Shown here piece after piece: positions 1-8,650 of a DNA stretch of 64,000 bases. The notes below the pieces were generated by a model. It ran no database searches, was not told the origin of the DNA, and was given only the letters and a program-made list of their open reading frames with translations. Each line of letters starts with the position of its first letter. Within the stretch, counting starts at the first letter, position 1. A program made the position numbers and the translations under genes. The stretch lies in the NCBI RefSeq assembly GCF_015476115.1, contig NZ_CP064295.1:924001-988000 (forward strand), given 5' to 3'. The DNA is from Aegicerativicinus sediminis (GTDB taxonomy: Bacteria; Bacteroidota; Bacteroidia; Flavobacteriales; Flavobacteriaceae).

Positions 1-392
1 ACTGCAAAATCACAAATATCAATCATCTCTTGCACCTCACCCAGACCTTCTTGGTAACTCTTACCCATTTCATAAGACACAAGTTTGCCGAGAGGTTCTT
101 TCAACTCCCTTAATTTATCACCAAACTGCCTAACGATTTCTCCGCGTTTTGGAGCAGGCATTAGTCGCCAAGATTTAAAAGCCTCCTGTGCGCTTAAAAT
201 AACTTTCTCATAATCTTCTTTGGTTGTCGTCTTCACCTTGGCAATCAACTCCCCATCGACTGGAGAAAAACTAGAAATACTTTCTCCACTAGAAAACCAT
301 TTTTTGCCGGTTGAAGATCCTTGGTTGATCTCTTCTATCCCTAAGGTTTTTAACACCTTTTCAATTCCGAAATCGAGTGTTGCAACTTGCAT
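1..392 (-). CDS. Aldehyde dehydrogenase family protein (3' part outside window)
   Basis: This is the N-terminal 130 residues of a gene read leftwards off the window edge. It oxidises an aldehyde to an acid with NAD(P)+. The translation from the ATG at 392-390 (MQVATLDFGIEKVLKTLGI) runs without a stop to base 1 and carries the N-terminal pattern of the ALDH superfamily: FSPVDGELIAKV near residue 45, the AxxAFxxWR-type segment AQEAFKSWR, PAPKRGEIVRQFGDKL, and YEMGKSYQEGLGEVQEMID. The last segment is typical of the ALDH7-like (aminoadipate-semialdehyde / piperideine-6-carboxylate) group. The catalytic Cys and Glu lie outside the window, so the exact substrate is not shown. A -7 promoter box lies about 35 bp upstream of the start. 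Confidence 0.88.
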   Translation of the reverse strand, partial: MQVATLDFGIEKVLKTLGIEEINQGSSTGKKWFSSGESISSFSPVDGELIAKVKTTTKEDYEKVILSAQEAFKSWRLMPAPKRGEIVRQFGDKLRELKEPLGKLVSYEMGKSYQEGLGEVQEMIDICDFA

Positions 393-428
393 ATACTGTT
401 TTTATTTTAAGTTTGAAATATCTAACTA

Positions 429-436
429 CAAAGATA
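429..436 (-). promoter_or_regulatory. -7 promoter box for the aldehyde dehydrogenase gene
   Basis: On the minus strand this reads TATCTTTG, a perfect match to the Bacteroidota -7 consensus TAnnTTTG, 36 bp ahead of the start codon at 392. No clear TTTG/TTG -33 partner is visible at 17-23 bp, so the call rests on one box and its position. Confidence 0.45.
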
Positions 437-509
437 CGTAATTTAGCATGGGGCTATTTTCTTTGTCGAATGCAATTAAAACAACCTACACCAAATAAAT
501 AAGTTTACT

Positions 510-1589
510 ATGAAACAATTATTGCTTTATTCTTTAATCATTTTTGGATTATTGGCTTGCGAAAACAAAACTACTCAATCAACAATCGATTATGAATCCC
601 CAAAAGATTCAATTTCGGAAAATGTTAAAAGGGATTTTGCGATTGTAATTCACGGTGGTGCAGGCACTATTTTGAAAAAAAATATGACCGATGAAAGGGA
701 AAAAGCTTATCGAGAAACTCTGGAGGAAGCTATTAGAACCGGATACGATATTTTAAAAAATGGAGGCAGTAGTTTAGATGCTGTCACTAAAACCATCAAT
801 GTCATGGAAAATTCGCCTTTATTCAATGCGGGAAAAGGGGCTGTGTTTACCCATGAGGGCAAAAATGAATTAGATGCCTCAATAATGGATGGCAAAACCT
901 TGAATGCCGGAGCCTCAGCAGGTACAACCACTGTTAAAAACCCGATTGACCTGGCACGTGCAGTAATGGATAATTCGCCACATGTAATGTTAAGTGGTGA
1001 GGGTGCAGAAGAATTTGCCTCTGAACAAGGATTAGAAATTGTTGATCCTTCGTATTTCTTTACACAATCTCGTTTTGATGCTTTGCAACGGATTATTGAA
1101 TCTGAAAAAACACAACTTGACCATAACGATAAACATACATCCTTAGAGCCTGATTTGAAGAGGTTTAAATATGGTACCGTGGGATGTGCAGCATTAGATA
1201 AAAATGGCAACTTAGCCGCTGGCACTTCAACAGGAGGGATGACGAATAAACGTTGGGGGCGAATAGGGGATGCTCCAATAATTGGCGCTGGCACCTATGC
1301 CAATAATGCAACATGCGCAATTTCTAGCACCGGTTGGGGTGAATATTTCATTCGCTCCATGGTGGCCCATGACATTTCTGCTTTGATGGAATACAAAGGA
1401 ATGTCTTTAAAGGATGCAGCACATACAGTAATCCACGAAAAAGTTGCTGGGTTAGGAGGTGATGGCGGAATCGTTGGAGTGGATAAAGATGGGAATATAG
1501 CTATGGAATTCAATACGGAAGGCATGTATAGAGCAAGCATGGATGACCAAGGCAAATTAGTTATAGAAATATACAAGGATGAAAACTAA
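510..1589 (+). CDS. iaaA: Isoaspartyl peptidase / L-asparaginase (Ntn hydrolase, family T2), lipoprotein
   Basis: This enzyme hydrolyses isoaspartyl dipeptides and often L-asparagine. The 359-residue product starts with a lipoprotein signal (MKQLLLYSLIIFGLLAC, lipobox Cys17), so the enzyme is probably anchored in an envelope membrane. The T2 core follows: IVIHGGAGT near residue 46, NAGKGAVFTHEGKNELDAS near 106, and the autocleavage site with nucleophile Thr223 in YGTVGCAALDKNGNLAAGTS, followed by GTSTGGM and RIGDAPIIGAGTYA. All residues expected for self-processing into alpha and beta subunits are present. It stands alone, and its end overlaps the convergent neighbour by 4 bp. The family call is firm. 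The split between isoaspartyl-peptidase and asparaginase activity cannot be read from sequence. Confidence 0.93.
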   Translation: MKQLLLYSLIIFGLLACENKTTQSTIDYESPKDSISENVKRDFAIVIHGGAGTILKKNMTDEREKAYRETLEEAIRTGYDILKNGGSSLDAVTKTINVMENSPLFNAGKGAVFTHEGKNELDASIMDGKTLNAGASAGTTTVKNPIDLARAVMDNSPHVMLSGEGAEEFASEQGLEIVDPSYFFTQSRFDALQRIIESEKTQLDHNDKHTSLEPDLKRFKYGTVGCAALDKNGNLAAGTSTGGMTNKRWGRIGDAPIIGAGTYANNATCAISSTGWGEYFIRSMVAHDISALMEYKGMSLKDAAHTVIHEKVAGLGGDGGIVGVDKDGNIAMEFNTEGMYRASMDDQGKLVIEIYKDEN

Positions 1590-3532
1590 CGCCTAAGGGA
1601 AACGTGTCCCTTAATTTCTTGCCCCTCAATTATAATAATGTACCAATAATCTGAAGATGGCAACTCTCTACTGTCCTTTGTGCCATCCCAAACGAAAGGA
1701 CCATTTCGAGCAGTTTTTATTAAATTCCCATAGCGGTCGAACAATTGTACTGAGGATGACTGAAAATATTCAATCCCTCTTAGGTTAAAGCTATCGTTTC
1801 TACCATCATTATTTGGTGTGAAAAACTTAGGAATTACAAAATGGTGATGTTGCATCGTATCAATTCCGCATCCATTTAATTCACGTACATAAATTGTATA
1901 AAGACCTCCTGCAGCCTCATTAAAGCGATTAAATAATTGGTAGTTGAAACCATTCAAAGAATATTCAAAATCCCCATTTGTTGCCATTTCCACAACAATT
2001 GCAGGTCCATCGGAAGTTATAGTCTCGATAAGAGGGGAGGGAATTTCCTCAATCTCAAAATACTTGGTGGAATCGCAGCCATAGATGTTTGTAACAATAA
2101 CTGAATAGCTACCTCCATTAGATATTTCAATCGATTCGGTAGTTGCCCCTGTATTCCATTGGTAAGTAGCATTAGGGAAATCTGCTGATAACATCATCGT
2201 TTCTCCACTACACAAACCCCCTTCCTCGTTAAATAGATCCGGGCGCTCTCGGATGGTATAAGTTATGGGCGTCCTGTCACTACTAATGCATGTTATACCA
2301 TCAATATAGGCTTCGGCATAATAAATTCCAGAATTAGTTGGACTGTAGTTTGGACTATTCTCTTGAAGAAGGTTTCCTCCTATTGCGGCATCGTACCAGT
2401 TGACGGAAACTTCACTTGGCACTGACACTTGTAAATTTCCTGATCCATCCTCACAAATTTCTACATTGCCCAGGGAATTTGGTGGAGAAGGAATATTGTA
2501 AACGGTTACTTTAAAGACGTCGGAAAAGGATACACAATCTGGATCATTTAGATTAATGGGATCCTCAGAAATTACAGCCCGATAGTATGCAGTATTATCA
2601 ACAGTGACTGCAAGGGTGTTATCAATTTCATTTGCTATATTACTAAAACTAACTCCATCATAACTTATTTGCCATTGGTAATAATGGTCTTCATACACCG
2701 AGAAATCTGGAATAGCCTCTAAAGTTACTGTTGTGGGAAGCTCAATTTCACAATAGCTCCTTTCTTCATATCCTTCATTATCCTCAACAATAACTAAATC
2801 GCCACACGACTTAAATGTTATGTCGTCTATAGCCAAATCATTGCCGCATCCGCCATTTCCATTATTTATCATTTTAAGGATTACAGCGGTTTGTGCAAGC
2901 TCAGTTTGAAAAACCAAAGCATACTGTTGCCAATTTGGTGTAGATGATGAGGAAATCGATCCAGTATCTCCTCTGGCTAATAAAATTGTATCAGTATCAT
3001 CCCAAATTTCAAACCTTACATTTATAGGAATTGTAGAACCTCCACATTCATTTGGGGATGACAAGTTGAGTAGCCAAGAGGAAAATTCGTAAGAGGTATT
3101 TTCACATAAACCTGTGACGGTACTTCTATAAAATTCACCGGCCGTATAATCGGCATTCACAATTAAACTTCGGCCATTAACATCTCCAGGGGTATGGTCA
3201 TCGGTATCGTGCCAACCAAAATATTGGGTGTTGGCACTAATGGTATACTCCCCATCATTTGGTTGAATTTCATCAAATCGATAACTAGTTATATCAGATC
3301 CCAAAGGAGGGCCATTGGCAGTGCCTGTACCAAAATCTTCAAAGAATATAGGATCACCAGAATTTCCCGGACAAAAACCAAGCTGCGCTAGTCCAAAATG
3401 TGAATGCAGCAAAAACAGCAGTAATGGTATAATGAAAGGGTATGTATAGCCTGAAAATTTCACAACCTTAAAAATACATTTATTTACTGTTTTGGAAGCT
3501 GATAAATGAGAATGAATTACATTTATGTGCAC
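1586..3532 (-). CDS. Secreted T9SS substrate with type B (gliding-motility-associated) C-terminal sorting domain
   Basis: A large extracellular protein exported by the type IX system. The last ~85 residues are a clear type B sorting domain: FFTPNNDGRNDSFNLRGIEY, then VQLFDRYGNLI, FVWDGT and SDYWYIIIIEGQEIKGHVSL. Upstream are Ig/PKD-like beta-sandwich segments (YYQWQISYDG near 290, YQWNTGATTESIEISNGGSYSVIV near 460, in part) and an N-terminal lectin-like/jelly-roll region (residues 60-240) of the sort that binds ligands or surfaces. The first ATG gives a long N-terminus. A GTG at 3463 would instead give a clean signal peptide (VKFSGYTYPFIIPLLLFLL...AQ) and leave room for a promoter, so the true start may be 3463. 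The ligand is unknown. Confidence 0.85.
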   Translation of the reverse strand: MHINVIHSHLSASKTVNKCIFKVVKFSGYTYPFIIPLLLFLLHSHFGLAQLGFCPGNSGDPIFFEDFGTGTANGPPLGSDITSYRFDEIQPNDGEYTISANTQYFGWHDTDDHTPGDVNGRSLIVNADYTAGEFYRSTVTGLCENTSYEFSSWLLNLSSPNECGGSTIPINVRFEIWDDTDTILLARGDTGSISSSSTPNWQQYALVFQTELAQTAVILKMINNGNGGCGNDLAIDDITFKSCGDLVIVEDNEGYEERSYCEIELPTTVTLEAIPDFSVYEDHYYQWQISYDGVSFSNIANEIDNTLAVTVDNTAYYRAVISEDPINLNDPDCVSFSDVFKVTVYNIPSPPNSLGNVEICEDGSGNLQVSVPSEVSVNWYDAAIGGNLLQENSPNYSPTNSGIYYAEAYIDGITCISSDRTPITYTIRERPDLFNEEGGLCSGETMMLSADFPNATYQWNTGATTESIEISNGGSYSVIVTNIYGCDSTKYFEIEEIPSPLIETITSDGPAIVVEMATNGDFEYSLNGFNYQLFNRFNEAAGGLYTIYVRELNGCGIDTMQHHHFVIPKFFTPNNDGRNDSFNLRGIEYFQSSSVQLFDRYGNLIKTARNGPFVWDGTKDSRELPSSDYWYIIIIEGQEIKGHVSLRR

Positions 3533-3548
3533 TCTTAAAAATAACCTG

Positions 3549-3863
3549 ATGTCTCCGTTTTCTGATTGCTATGCTGTTATTTTCACTTCAAAATTAAAAG
3601 AGCCTCACCTTGGCTATAATGAAATGGCAGAAAGAATGGAAAAATTAGCCACAATGCAACCTGGATTTTTGGGAATAGATTCTGCCAGAAATGACCTTGG
3701 CATAACGGTTAGTTATTGGAAAAGCTTAGAAGCCATAAAACTTTGGAAGGCTAACCTAGAGCATCAAGAAGCTCAATCTTTAGGAAAAGAAAAATGGTAT
3801 GCTTGGTACGATCTAAAGATCTGCAAAATTGAGCGTCATTACAGTTTTGGAAATTTGACCTAA
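3549..3863 (+). CDS. Antibiotic biosynthesis monooxygenase (ABM)-domain protein
   Basis: A small ferredoxin-like alpha/beta protein of the ABM superfamily, about 104 residues. The pattern is the usual one: a first beta strand YAVIFTSKL, a helix with MAERMEKLATMQPGFLGID, then the strand pair DLGITVSYWKSLEAIKLWK and the tail WYAWYDLKICKIERHYSF. Such proteins are small oxygenases, haem-degrading enzymes or simple dimeric binders, and substrate cannot be inferred. An upstream ATG at 3525 would overlap the divergent gene. I chose the ATG at 3549, where homologous N-termini would begin, and it leaves space for divergent promoters. Confidence 0.78.
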   Translation: MSPFSDCYAVIFTSKLKEPHLGYNEMAERMEKLATMQPGFLGIDSARNDLGITVSYWKSLEAIKLWKANLEHQEAQSLGKEKWYAWYDLKICKIERHYSFGNLT

Positions 3864-3911
3864 TTACCTTCTCAATATTTACTATTTTTACGACAAATCA
3901 ACCTCAGAACT

Positions 3912-4352
3912 ATGTTTGATACTGTAAAATTCCTCCACTCTTATTGGGCCTATTTGGTCTTTGTTGTGTTATTGATATCAACCTTAAATGCACTTATAAA
4001 ATTTGCTGGAAACAAAGAATTTAAAGCGTTTGATTTTAGGATTTCCCTTTTTACCCTAATTGTCTCACATATTCAGTTATTGATAGGGCTTGTTCTATAT
4101 TTTTCGGCCGATTATTTTTCCGTGATTTCAGAGACAGGTATGGGTGAAGTAATGAAGAATTCAACTTTGCGCTCAAACATCGTAGAGCATCCACTTACAA
4201 TGATTATTGCCGTGGTTTTAATTACAATTGGCTATTCTAAACACAAAAAGAAATTAACCTCCCGGCCTAAATTTAAATTATTGGCCATTTTTTATACCAT
4301 CGCTTTTATCCTAGTTCTTGCTAAAATTCCTTGGGATGTTTGGTTAGCTTAA
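3912..4352 (+). CDS. Four-helix integral membrane protein (cytochrome b-like), unknown function
   Basis: A 146-residue protein with four predicted membrane helices: residues ~10-30, 45-67, 92-108 and 122-140. Histidines sit in or next to helices (LHSYWAYL at 9, VSHIQLLIG at 51, VEHPLTMII at 91), and this arrangement is what has led similar flavobacterial proteins to be called cytochrome b-like. Whether it binds haem cannot be told from sequence. It starts 48 bp after the ABM-domain gene and is followed 50 bp later by a second small membrane gene, so the three may form one unit. Confidence 0.7.
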   Translation: MFDTVKFLHSYWAYLVFVVLLISTLNALIKFAGNKEFKAFDFRISLFTLIVSHIQLLIGLVLYFSADYFSVISETGMGEVMKNSTLRSNIVEHPLTMIIAVVLITIGYSKHKKKLTSRPKFKLLAIFYTIAFILVLAKIPWDVWLA

Positions 4353-4402
4353 TTTTTTAAAGCTGAGTTGTAACAAACTATTAAGACTTGCTACCAATTG
4401 TT

Positions 4403-4585
4403 ATGAAAAAACTTATTCTTATTAATGCCATTATATGGGCGACCCTAATTTTGGTCTCCGCCTATCTATTTAAAGACAGCCCTTATTACGAATACTATTT
4501 TGGTGGGTTAATAATGGCAGCAGCTATCACCAATAGCCTCATGGCAAAACAGCTTAATAAGCATAAAAAGACTAATTGTTTATAA
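4403..4585 (+). CDS. Small two-helix membrane protein
   Basis: This 60-residue protein has two hydrophobic helices (about residues 3-22 and 32-47) and a lysine-rich C-terminus (LNKHKKTNCL). The start is the ATG of MKKLILINAIIW; an in-frame TTG 15 bp earlier is less likely. I do not recognise the family. Its end converges on the nuclease-fold gene with 4 bp between them. Confidence 0.6.
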   Translation: MKKLILINAIIWATLILVSAYLFKDSPYYEYYFGGLIMAAAITNSLMAKQLNKHKKTNCL

Positions 4586-4589
4586 GCAG

Positions 4590-5642
4590 TTAGTCAGCTT
4601 CTTTAATTACATATATAAATACAGGAAAATGGTCGCTGTACCCACCTGTAAACCCCTCGTCGCCAAAACTACGGAAAGGATAACCCCTATATTTACCTTC
4701 ATTGGTCACCAAAAAAGTTGGATTAAATATACCTCCTTTAAAGTAGCGATAGCCTGAAGTGGTCTTGTCCAACCAAGGCGCGCTTAAGATAATTTGATCA
4801 AACATTCCCCAACTATCTAAATACGCGTGAGTACCATTTCCGTTCAAATATTGATTTCCAAATACATTGAAAAGGGATTTTAACTTCACCTCCTCTTCGT
4901 AAAATTTCGCTCCTAAAACCTTTGAAACCCCATAATCGGTTGGATTATCGTTGAAATCCCCCATAATAATAATTTTTGAATAGGGGTCCGCTCCAAATAG
5001 TGAATCGGAAATACGTTTGGTAAGTTGGGCCGCAATTGAACGTTTTGTTTGACTTACAATTTCTCCACCTCGTCTTGAAGGCCAATGATTTATATTTAAA
5101 AAAATCAAATCATCATCTAAGAGGCCGCTTATCCATAATTGATCCCTCGTATACTCTCTTTTTCCAGTAGATTCATTCATCAATTTTACCTCATAAGGCT
5201 TAACTGATTTTGGGACAAATACAGATTGGCGATATAACAGCGCAACATCAATTCCTCTTGGATCCTTTGAATCGAAATGAACAATATTATAATTAAATTT
5301 TTTCAATGTAGGACTTGATATCAAATCTTCTAAAACTTTTTTATTCTCAACTTCACAGACCCCAATTAATGAGGGAGGATTTGGATTTATACCTTTTCCT
5401 ATTTGGGAAATAGCTTCAGCCATATTTTTTATTTTTTCCCAATAGACTTTTTCCTTGTTGGTTTTCAGCTCCATAATTGGGCTTGATTCGTCAAAGGTCA
5501 AAGGATCGTTTATCGTATCAAATAGGTTTTCTAAATTGTAAAATGCGACTGTATGGATTTTAATTTTATTAGATGTTTGGGCATGAATACTAACACCCAA
5601 AAAAATAAAAAGTGATAATGAATAAAGGAGTTTCCCAATCAT
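4590..5642 (-). CDS. Secreted endonuclease/exonuclease/phosphatase (EEP) family enzyme
   Basis: A metal-dependent phosphodiesterase of the EEP (DNase I/exonuclease III-like) fold, exported to the periplasm or outside. A signal peptide (MIGKLLYSLSLFIFLGVSIHAQ) begins at the ATG at 5642, which I prefer over the one at 5684. Catalytic signatures are complete: AFYNLENLFD (Asn), GVCEVENKKVLEDL (metal Glu), DPRGIDVALLYR, FLNINHWPSRRGGE (His/Asn pair), IIMGDFNDNPTD (Asp/Asn) and GGYSDHFPVFIYV (terminal Asp-His). It lies divergent from the TonB receptor gene, and a second EEP gene closes the cluster at 10462-11436. Substrate could be DNA, RNA, a nucleotide or a phospholipid-like diester. Confidence 0.87.
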   Translation of the reverse strand: MIGKLLYSLSLFIFLGVSIHAQTSNKIKIHTVAFYNLENLFDTINDPLTFDESSPIMELKTNKEKVYWEKIKNMAEAISQIGKGINPNPPSLIGVCEVENKKVLEDLISSPTLKKFNYNIVHFDSKDPRGIDVALLYRQSVFVPKSVKPYEVKLMNESTGKREYTRDQLWISGLLDDDLIFLNINHWPSRRGGEIVSQTKRSIAAQLTKRISDSLFGADPYSKIIIMGDFNDNPTDYGVSKVLGAKFYEEEVKLKSLFNVFGNQYLNGNGTHAYLDSWGMFDQIILSAPWLDKTTSGYRYFKGGIFNPTFLVTNEGKYRGYPFRSFGDEGFTGGYSDHFPVFIYVIKEAD

Positions 5643-5793
5643 ATTAATAATTTCATCTTTAGAGCACTGAAAATCAGCAATCAAAAATAAATGAATGCAT
5701 TATTTGTTTTACATTTATGTTGATCATTTTTAGTCCTCCCAGACAAATTTATAGCCCTAAAAATTGAATCTATGAAACAGCCTACTCCGCCAA

Positions 5794-8643
5794 ATGCTAC
5801 GGTATAATTTCTACTACCCCATCATTTTCTTGATAAGTTTATTGTCTTTTCCACAACAATTCATAAAAGGAAATGTAGTCGATGCCGGGACCTTGGAACC
5901 ACTTTCAAATGTTATTATATGGATAGAAAATACAACAGTAAAAACTGAAACAAGTTCTAACGGGGATTTTTCATTAATTGCGGAAATTCCGATTGGAGAG
6001 TATTTAATAAGAATGGACAAGGGCGGTTATATTACTAAGCGCTTTCCAATTACAATTCTGGCAGATTCTACAATAGATTTGAGGGGCCTTACTATGGACG
6101 TCGATGCGGCTTCAATCTCACAGGAATTTATTATTTCACTTACCGATGACGAGTTAAGCAATGAAAGTGCATTTGTTGGTAATAATTCTGGCCTTTTACA
6201 GGCAACTAAAGATGTATTTCTTAAAGCCGTAGCCTATGATTTTAGCTCAGTCTTTTTTAATCCAAGAGGGCTAGATCCATCCTTCTCAAAAATTCTAATT
6301 AATGGAATAGAGATGAATAAATTTCAGAATGGTCGACCCCTTTGGGCAAATTGGGGCGGACTAAATGATGTTCAAAGAAACCAAGAATTTTTTATTGGGT
6401 CTACCCCAAATCCTTACAGTTTAGGAAATATAGGGGGAACCAACAATATTAACATGAGGGCCTCAAAATACCGGTCAGGTGGAAGAGTTTCATTAGCATC
6501 CTCGAATCGCACATACCAAGGACGTATTATGACCAACTACAATTCTGGTATAATTAATAACGATTGGTCCTTTTCAATTGCTGCATCCGGAAGGTATGGA
6601 AAAGAAGGATTTGTAGAAGGCACCCCCTACAAATCCATTTCTTTTTTCGCTGCGGTTGAAAAGAAAATAAATGATAACCATAGTATAAATTTGATTGGGA
6701 TATATTCTGAAAACATCCGTGGAAAATCTGCACCTTTAACTGAAGAAGTATTTAACATAAAGGGCACTAACTATAATCCTTATTGGGGAGAATTAAATGG
6801 AAATCCAGTTAATTCGAGAATACGGGAAATTGCGGAGCCATTTTTTATACTGAGCCACTATTGGGATCCAAATTCAAAAATTAAGATAAACTCGAACCTC
6901 TCCTACCAATTTGGCCATATTGCAAACACTAGAATCGACAATAGCGGCACATGGCAAATAACTCATGAAAACCAAACGTCTTATTTTGGAGGTTCCCGTA
7001 ATCCTGATCCTACTTATTATCAAAAATTACCTAGTTATTTTCTGAGAAACGGAGGAGCCTATCCGTCCTCTTACGATTACGAAATGGCATTTATGGCCCA
7101 AAAAGAGTTAAAGGAAAATGGACAAATCAATTGGTATCATTTATACCAATCTAATAGGTTACTCAGGGAGTCAGGCAAAAATGCGGTGTATGTTCTTCAG
7201 GAAGAACGGAATGACGATAAATTAATTAACGTAAATACCCTAATCGAATATCAAATCAACACTACAAGTAAGGTTAATGGAGGTTTGTATTTAAAAAAAT
7301 TGAACAGTCATAATTATTCACGTATTAAAGATCTTTTAGGAGGAAATCCGTTTTTAGACATTGATGTTTTCGCCGATGAGACAGGAATTGAAGGATCAAC
7401 AATTGAAACTTTAGCCCAAAGTGATTTAAAAAATCCAAATCGACTGGTTGGAGAAAATGATCTTTACAAGTATAACTTTAAACTTTCTGCCACCGAAATG
7501 GAATTATTTAGCCAATTTCAATTCACCCGAAATAACTTGGATGGATATATCGGATCCTCCATTGTCAGTACAGCTTTTGAGCGAAATGGTCTATTTGAAA
7601 ATGGTCATTATCCTGGAAATGATTCCTATGGGAAAAGCAATACACTTCATTTCTTAAACATAGGTTTCAAGACGGGAGGTACCTACCGAATTTCTGGCAA
7701 ACAAATTATAGAACTACATACATTCTTCTCATCAAATGCTCCAACACTTTCTCATTCATTTTTGAATCCTAGACAAAATAATTATACCGTTTCTAACTTA
7801 AAAAATGAGATTAATGCTAGCTTAGTCACTAACTACATTTATCGAAGCGAAAGATTTAACGGTCGGTTAACCGGCAACTATTCAGAATCTTTGAATTCTG
7901 TTGACATTAGCTATTACTACACCGAAGATTTGGCAAGTCTAGGTTTGGGCGCAGGCGATGTTAACGTTCAAGAAGCAGTTACAGAAATTGATATACGAAG
8001 AATTGGACTTGAAATAGGAGGAGTTTATGAATTAACCTCTTCCTTAAAACTAAAGTCAGCACTATCCTTTGGCAGTTCAATTTATATAGACAACCCAAAC
8101 CTTTATTTAAGGAGCGACAAATTCTCAAGCAATTTAAAATTTGGCAATGGAAAAGTAAATCTTAAGAATCTTCATACGGCAACTGGACCTGAAAGAGTTG
8201 CGCAAATTGGTCTAGAATATAACGATCCTGCATTTTGGTGGTTGGGAACTACCGTAAACTTTTATTCACATCAATATATCGATGTAAGTTACCTAACAAG
8301 GTCTGAGAATTTTACAAGAGACTATGATGGGCAACCCATATTAAATTTCGACCCCAATATGGCAAAACAGTTGTTGAAGCAAGAAAAATTTAATGATTTC
8401 TTTCTTTGCAATATTGTTGGTGGAAAGTCATGGCGCATAAACGATTATTATTTAGGATTTTTTGGAGTCCTGAGTAATGTTTTTAACCAATTTTATAAAA
8501 CTGGAGGATTCGAACAATCACGTATCGCTAAATACACCACACTTCTTGAAGAAAAAAATCGAAAGTCTGGTCCGGTATTCGGACCCAAATATTTTTATGG
8601 CTATGGCACCACATTTTATCTAAGCCTCAATTTACGTTATTAA
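5794..8643 (+). CDS. TonB-dependent outer-membrane receptor with N-terminal carboxypeptidase-regulatory-like domain
   Basis: A 949-residue outer-membrane gated channel that takes up a substrate using TonB energy. After a signal peptide (LRYNFYYPIIFLISLLSFPQ) comes the carboxypeptidase-D regulatory-like domain (residues ~24-100, IKGNVVDAGTLEPLSNVIIW), then a plug region (FNPRGLDPSFSKILINGIEM near 165 and NIGGTNNINMR near 210) and a long barrel ending in the aromatic terminus TFYLSLNLRY. A different-frame ATG at 5772 leads to a stop after 11 codons, so 5794 is used. The gene is followed 7 bp later by a DUF5689 lipoprotein, an arrangement like SusC with its surface partner. The two flanking EEP phosphodiesterases suggest a phosphodiester or nucleotide cargo, but that is inference. 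Confidence 0.88.
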   Translation: MLRYNFYYPIIFLISLLSFPQQFIKGNVVDAGTLEPLSNVIIWIENTTVKTETSSNGDFSLIAEIPIGEYLIRMDKGGYITKRFPITILADSTIDLRGLTMDVDAASISQEFIISLTDDELSNESAFVGNNSGLLQATKDVFLKAVAYDFSSVFFNPRGLDPSFSKILINGIEMNKFQNGRPLWANWGGLNDVQRNQEFFIGSTPNPYSLGNIGGTNNINMRASKYRSGGRVSLASSNRTYQGRIMTNYNSGIINNDWSFSIAASGRYGKEGFVEGTPYKSISFFAAVEKKINDNHSINLIGIYSENIRGKSAPLTEEVFNIKGTNYNPYWGELNGNPVNSRIREIAEPFFILSHYWDPNSKIKINSNLSYQFGHIANTRIDNSGTWQITHENQTSYFGGSRNPDPTYYQKLPSYFLRNGGAYPSSYDYEMAFMAQKELKENGQINWYHLYQSNRLLRESGKNAVYVLQEERNDDKLINVNTLIEYQINTTSKVNGGLYLKKLNSHNYSRIKDLLGGNPFLDIDVFADETGIEGSTIETLAQSDLKNPNRLVGENDLYKYNFKLSATEMELFSQFQFTRNNLDGYIGSSIVSTAFERNGLFENGHYPGNDSYGKSNTLHFLNIGFKTGGTYRISGKQIIELHTFFSSNAPTLSHSFLNPRQNNYTVSNLKNEINASLVTNYIYRSERFNGRLTGNYSESLNSVDISYYYTEDLASLGLGAGDVNVQEAVTEIDIRRIGLEIGGVYELTSSLKLKSALSFGSSIYIDNPNLYLRSDKFSSNLKFGNGKVNLKNLHTATGPERVAQIGLEYNDPAFWWLGTTVNFYSHQYIDVSYLTRSENFTRDYDGQPILNFDPNMAKQLLKQEKFNDFFLCNIVGGKSWRINDYYLGFFGVLSNVFNQFYKTGGFEQSRIAKYTTLLEEKNRKSGPVFGPKYFYGYGTTFYLSLNLRY

Positions 8644-8650
8644 TAAACCT

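Noticed and set aside
220-441. 73-codon plus-strand frame at the window start
   Set aside because: Antisense to the aldehyde dehydrogenase N-terminus, which has a clear family pattern and promoter box.
707-1294. 195-codon minus-strand frame inside the isoaspartyl peptidase gene
   Set aside because: It is antisense to a gene with intact catalytic motifs, and shows no recognisable domain or promoter.
5772-5807. ATG at 5772 as the start of the TonB receptor through a frameshift
   Set aside because: It stops after 11 codons, and the 5794 start already gives a full signal peptide in frame with the receptor.
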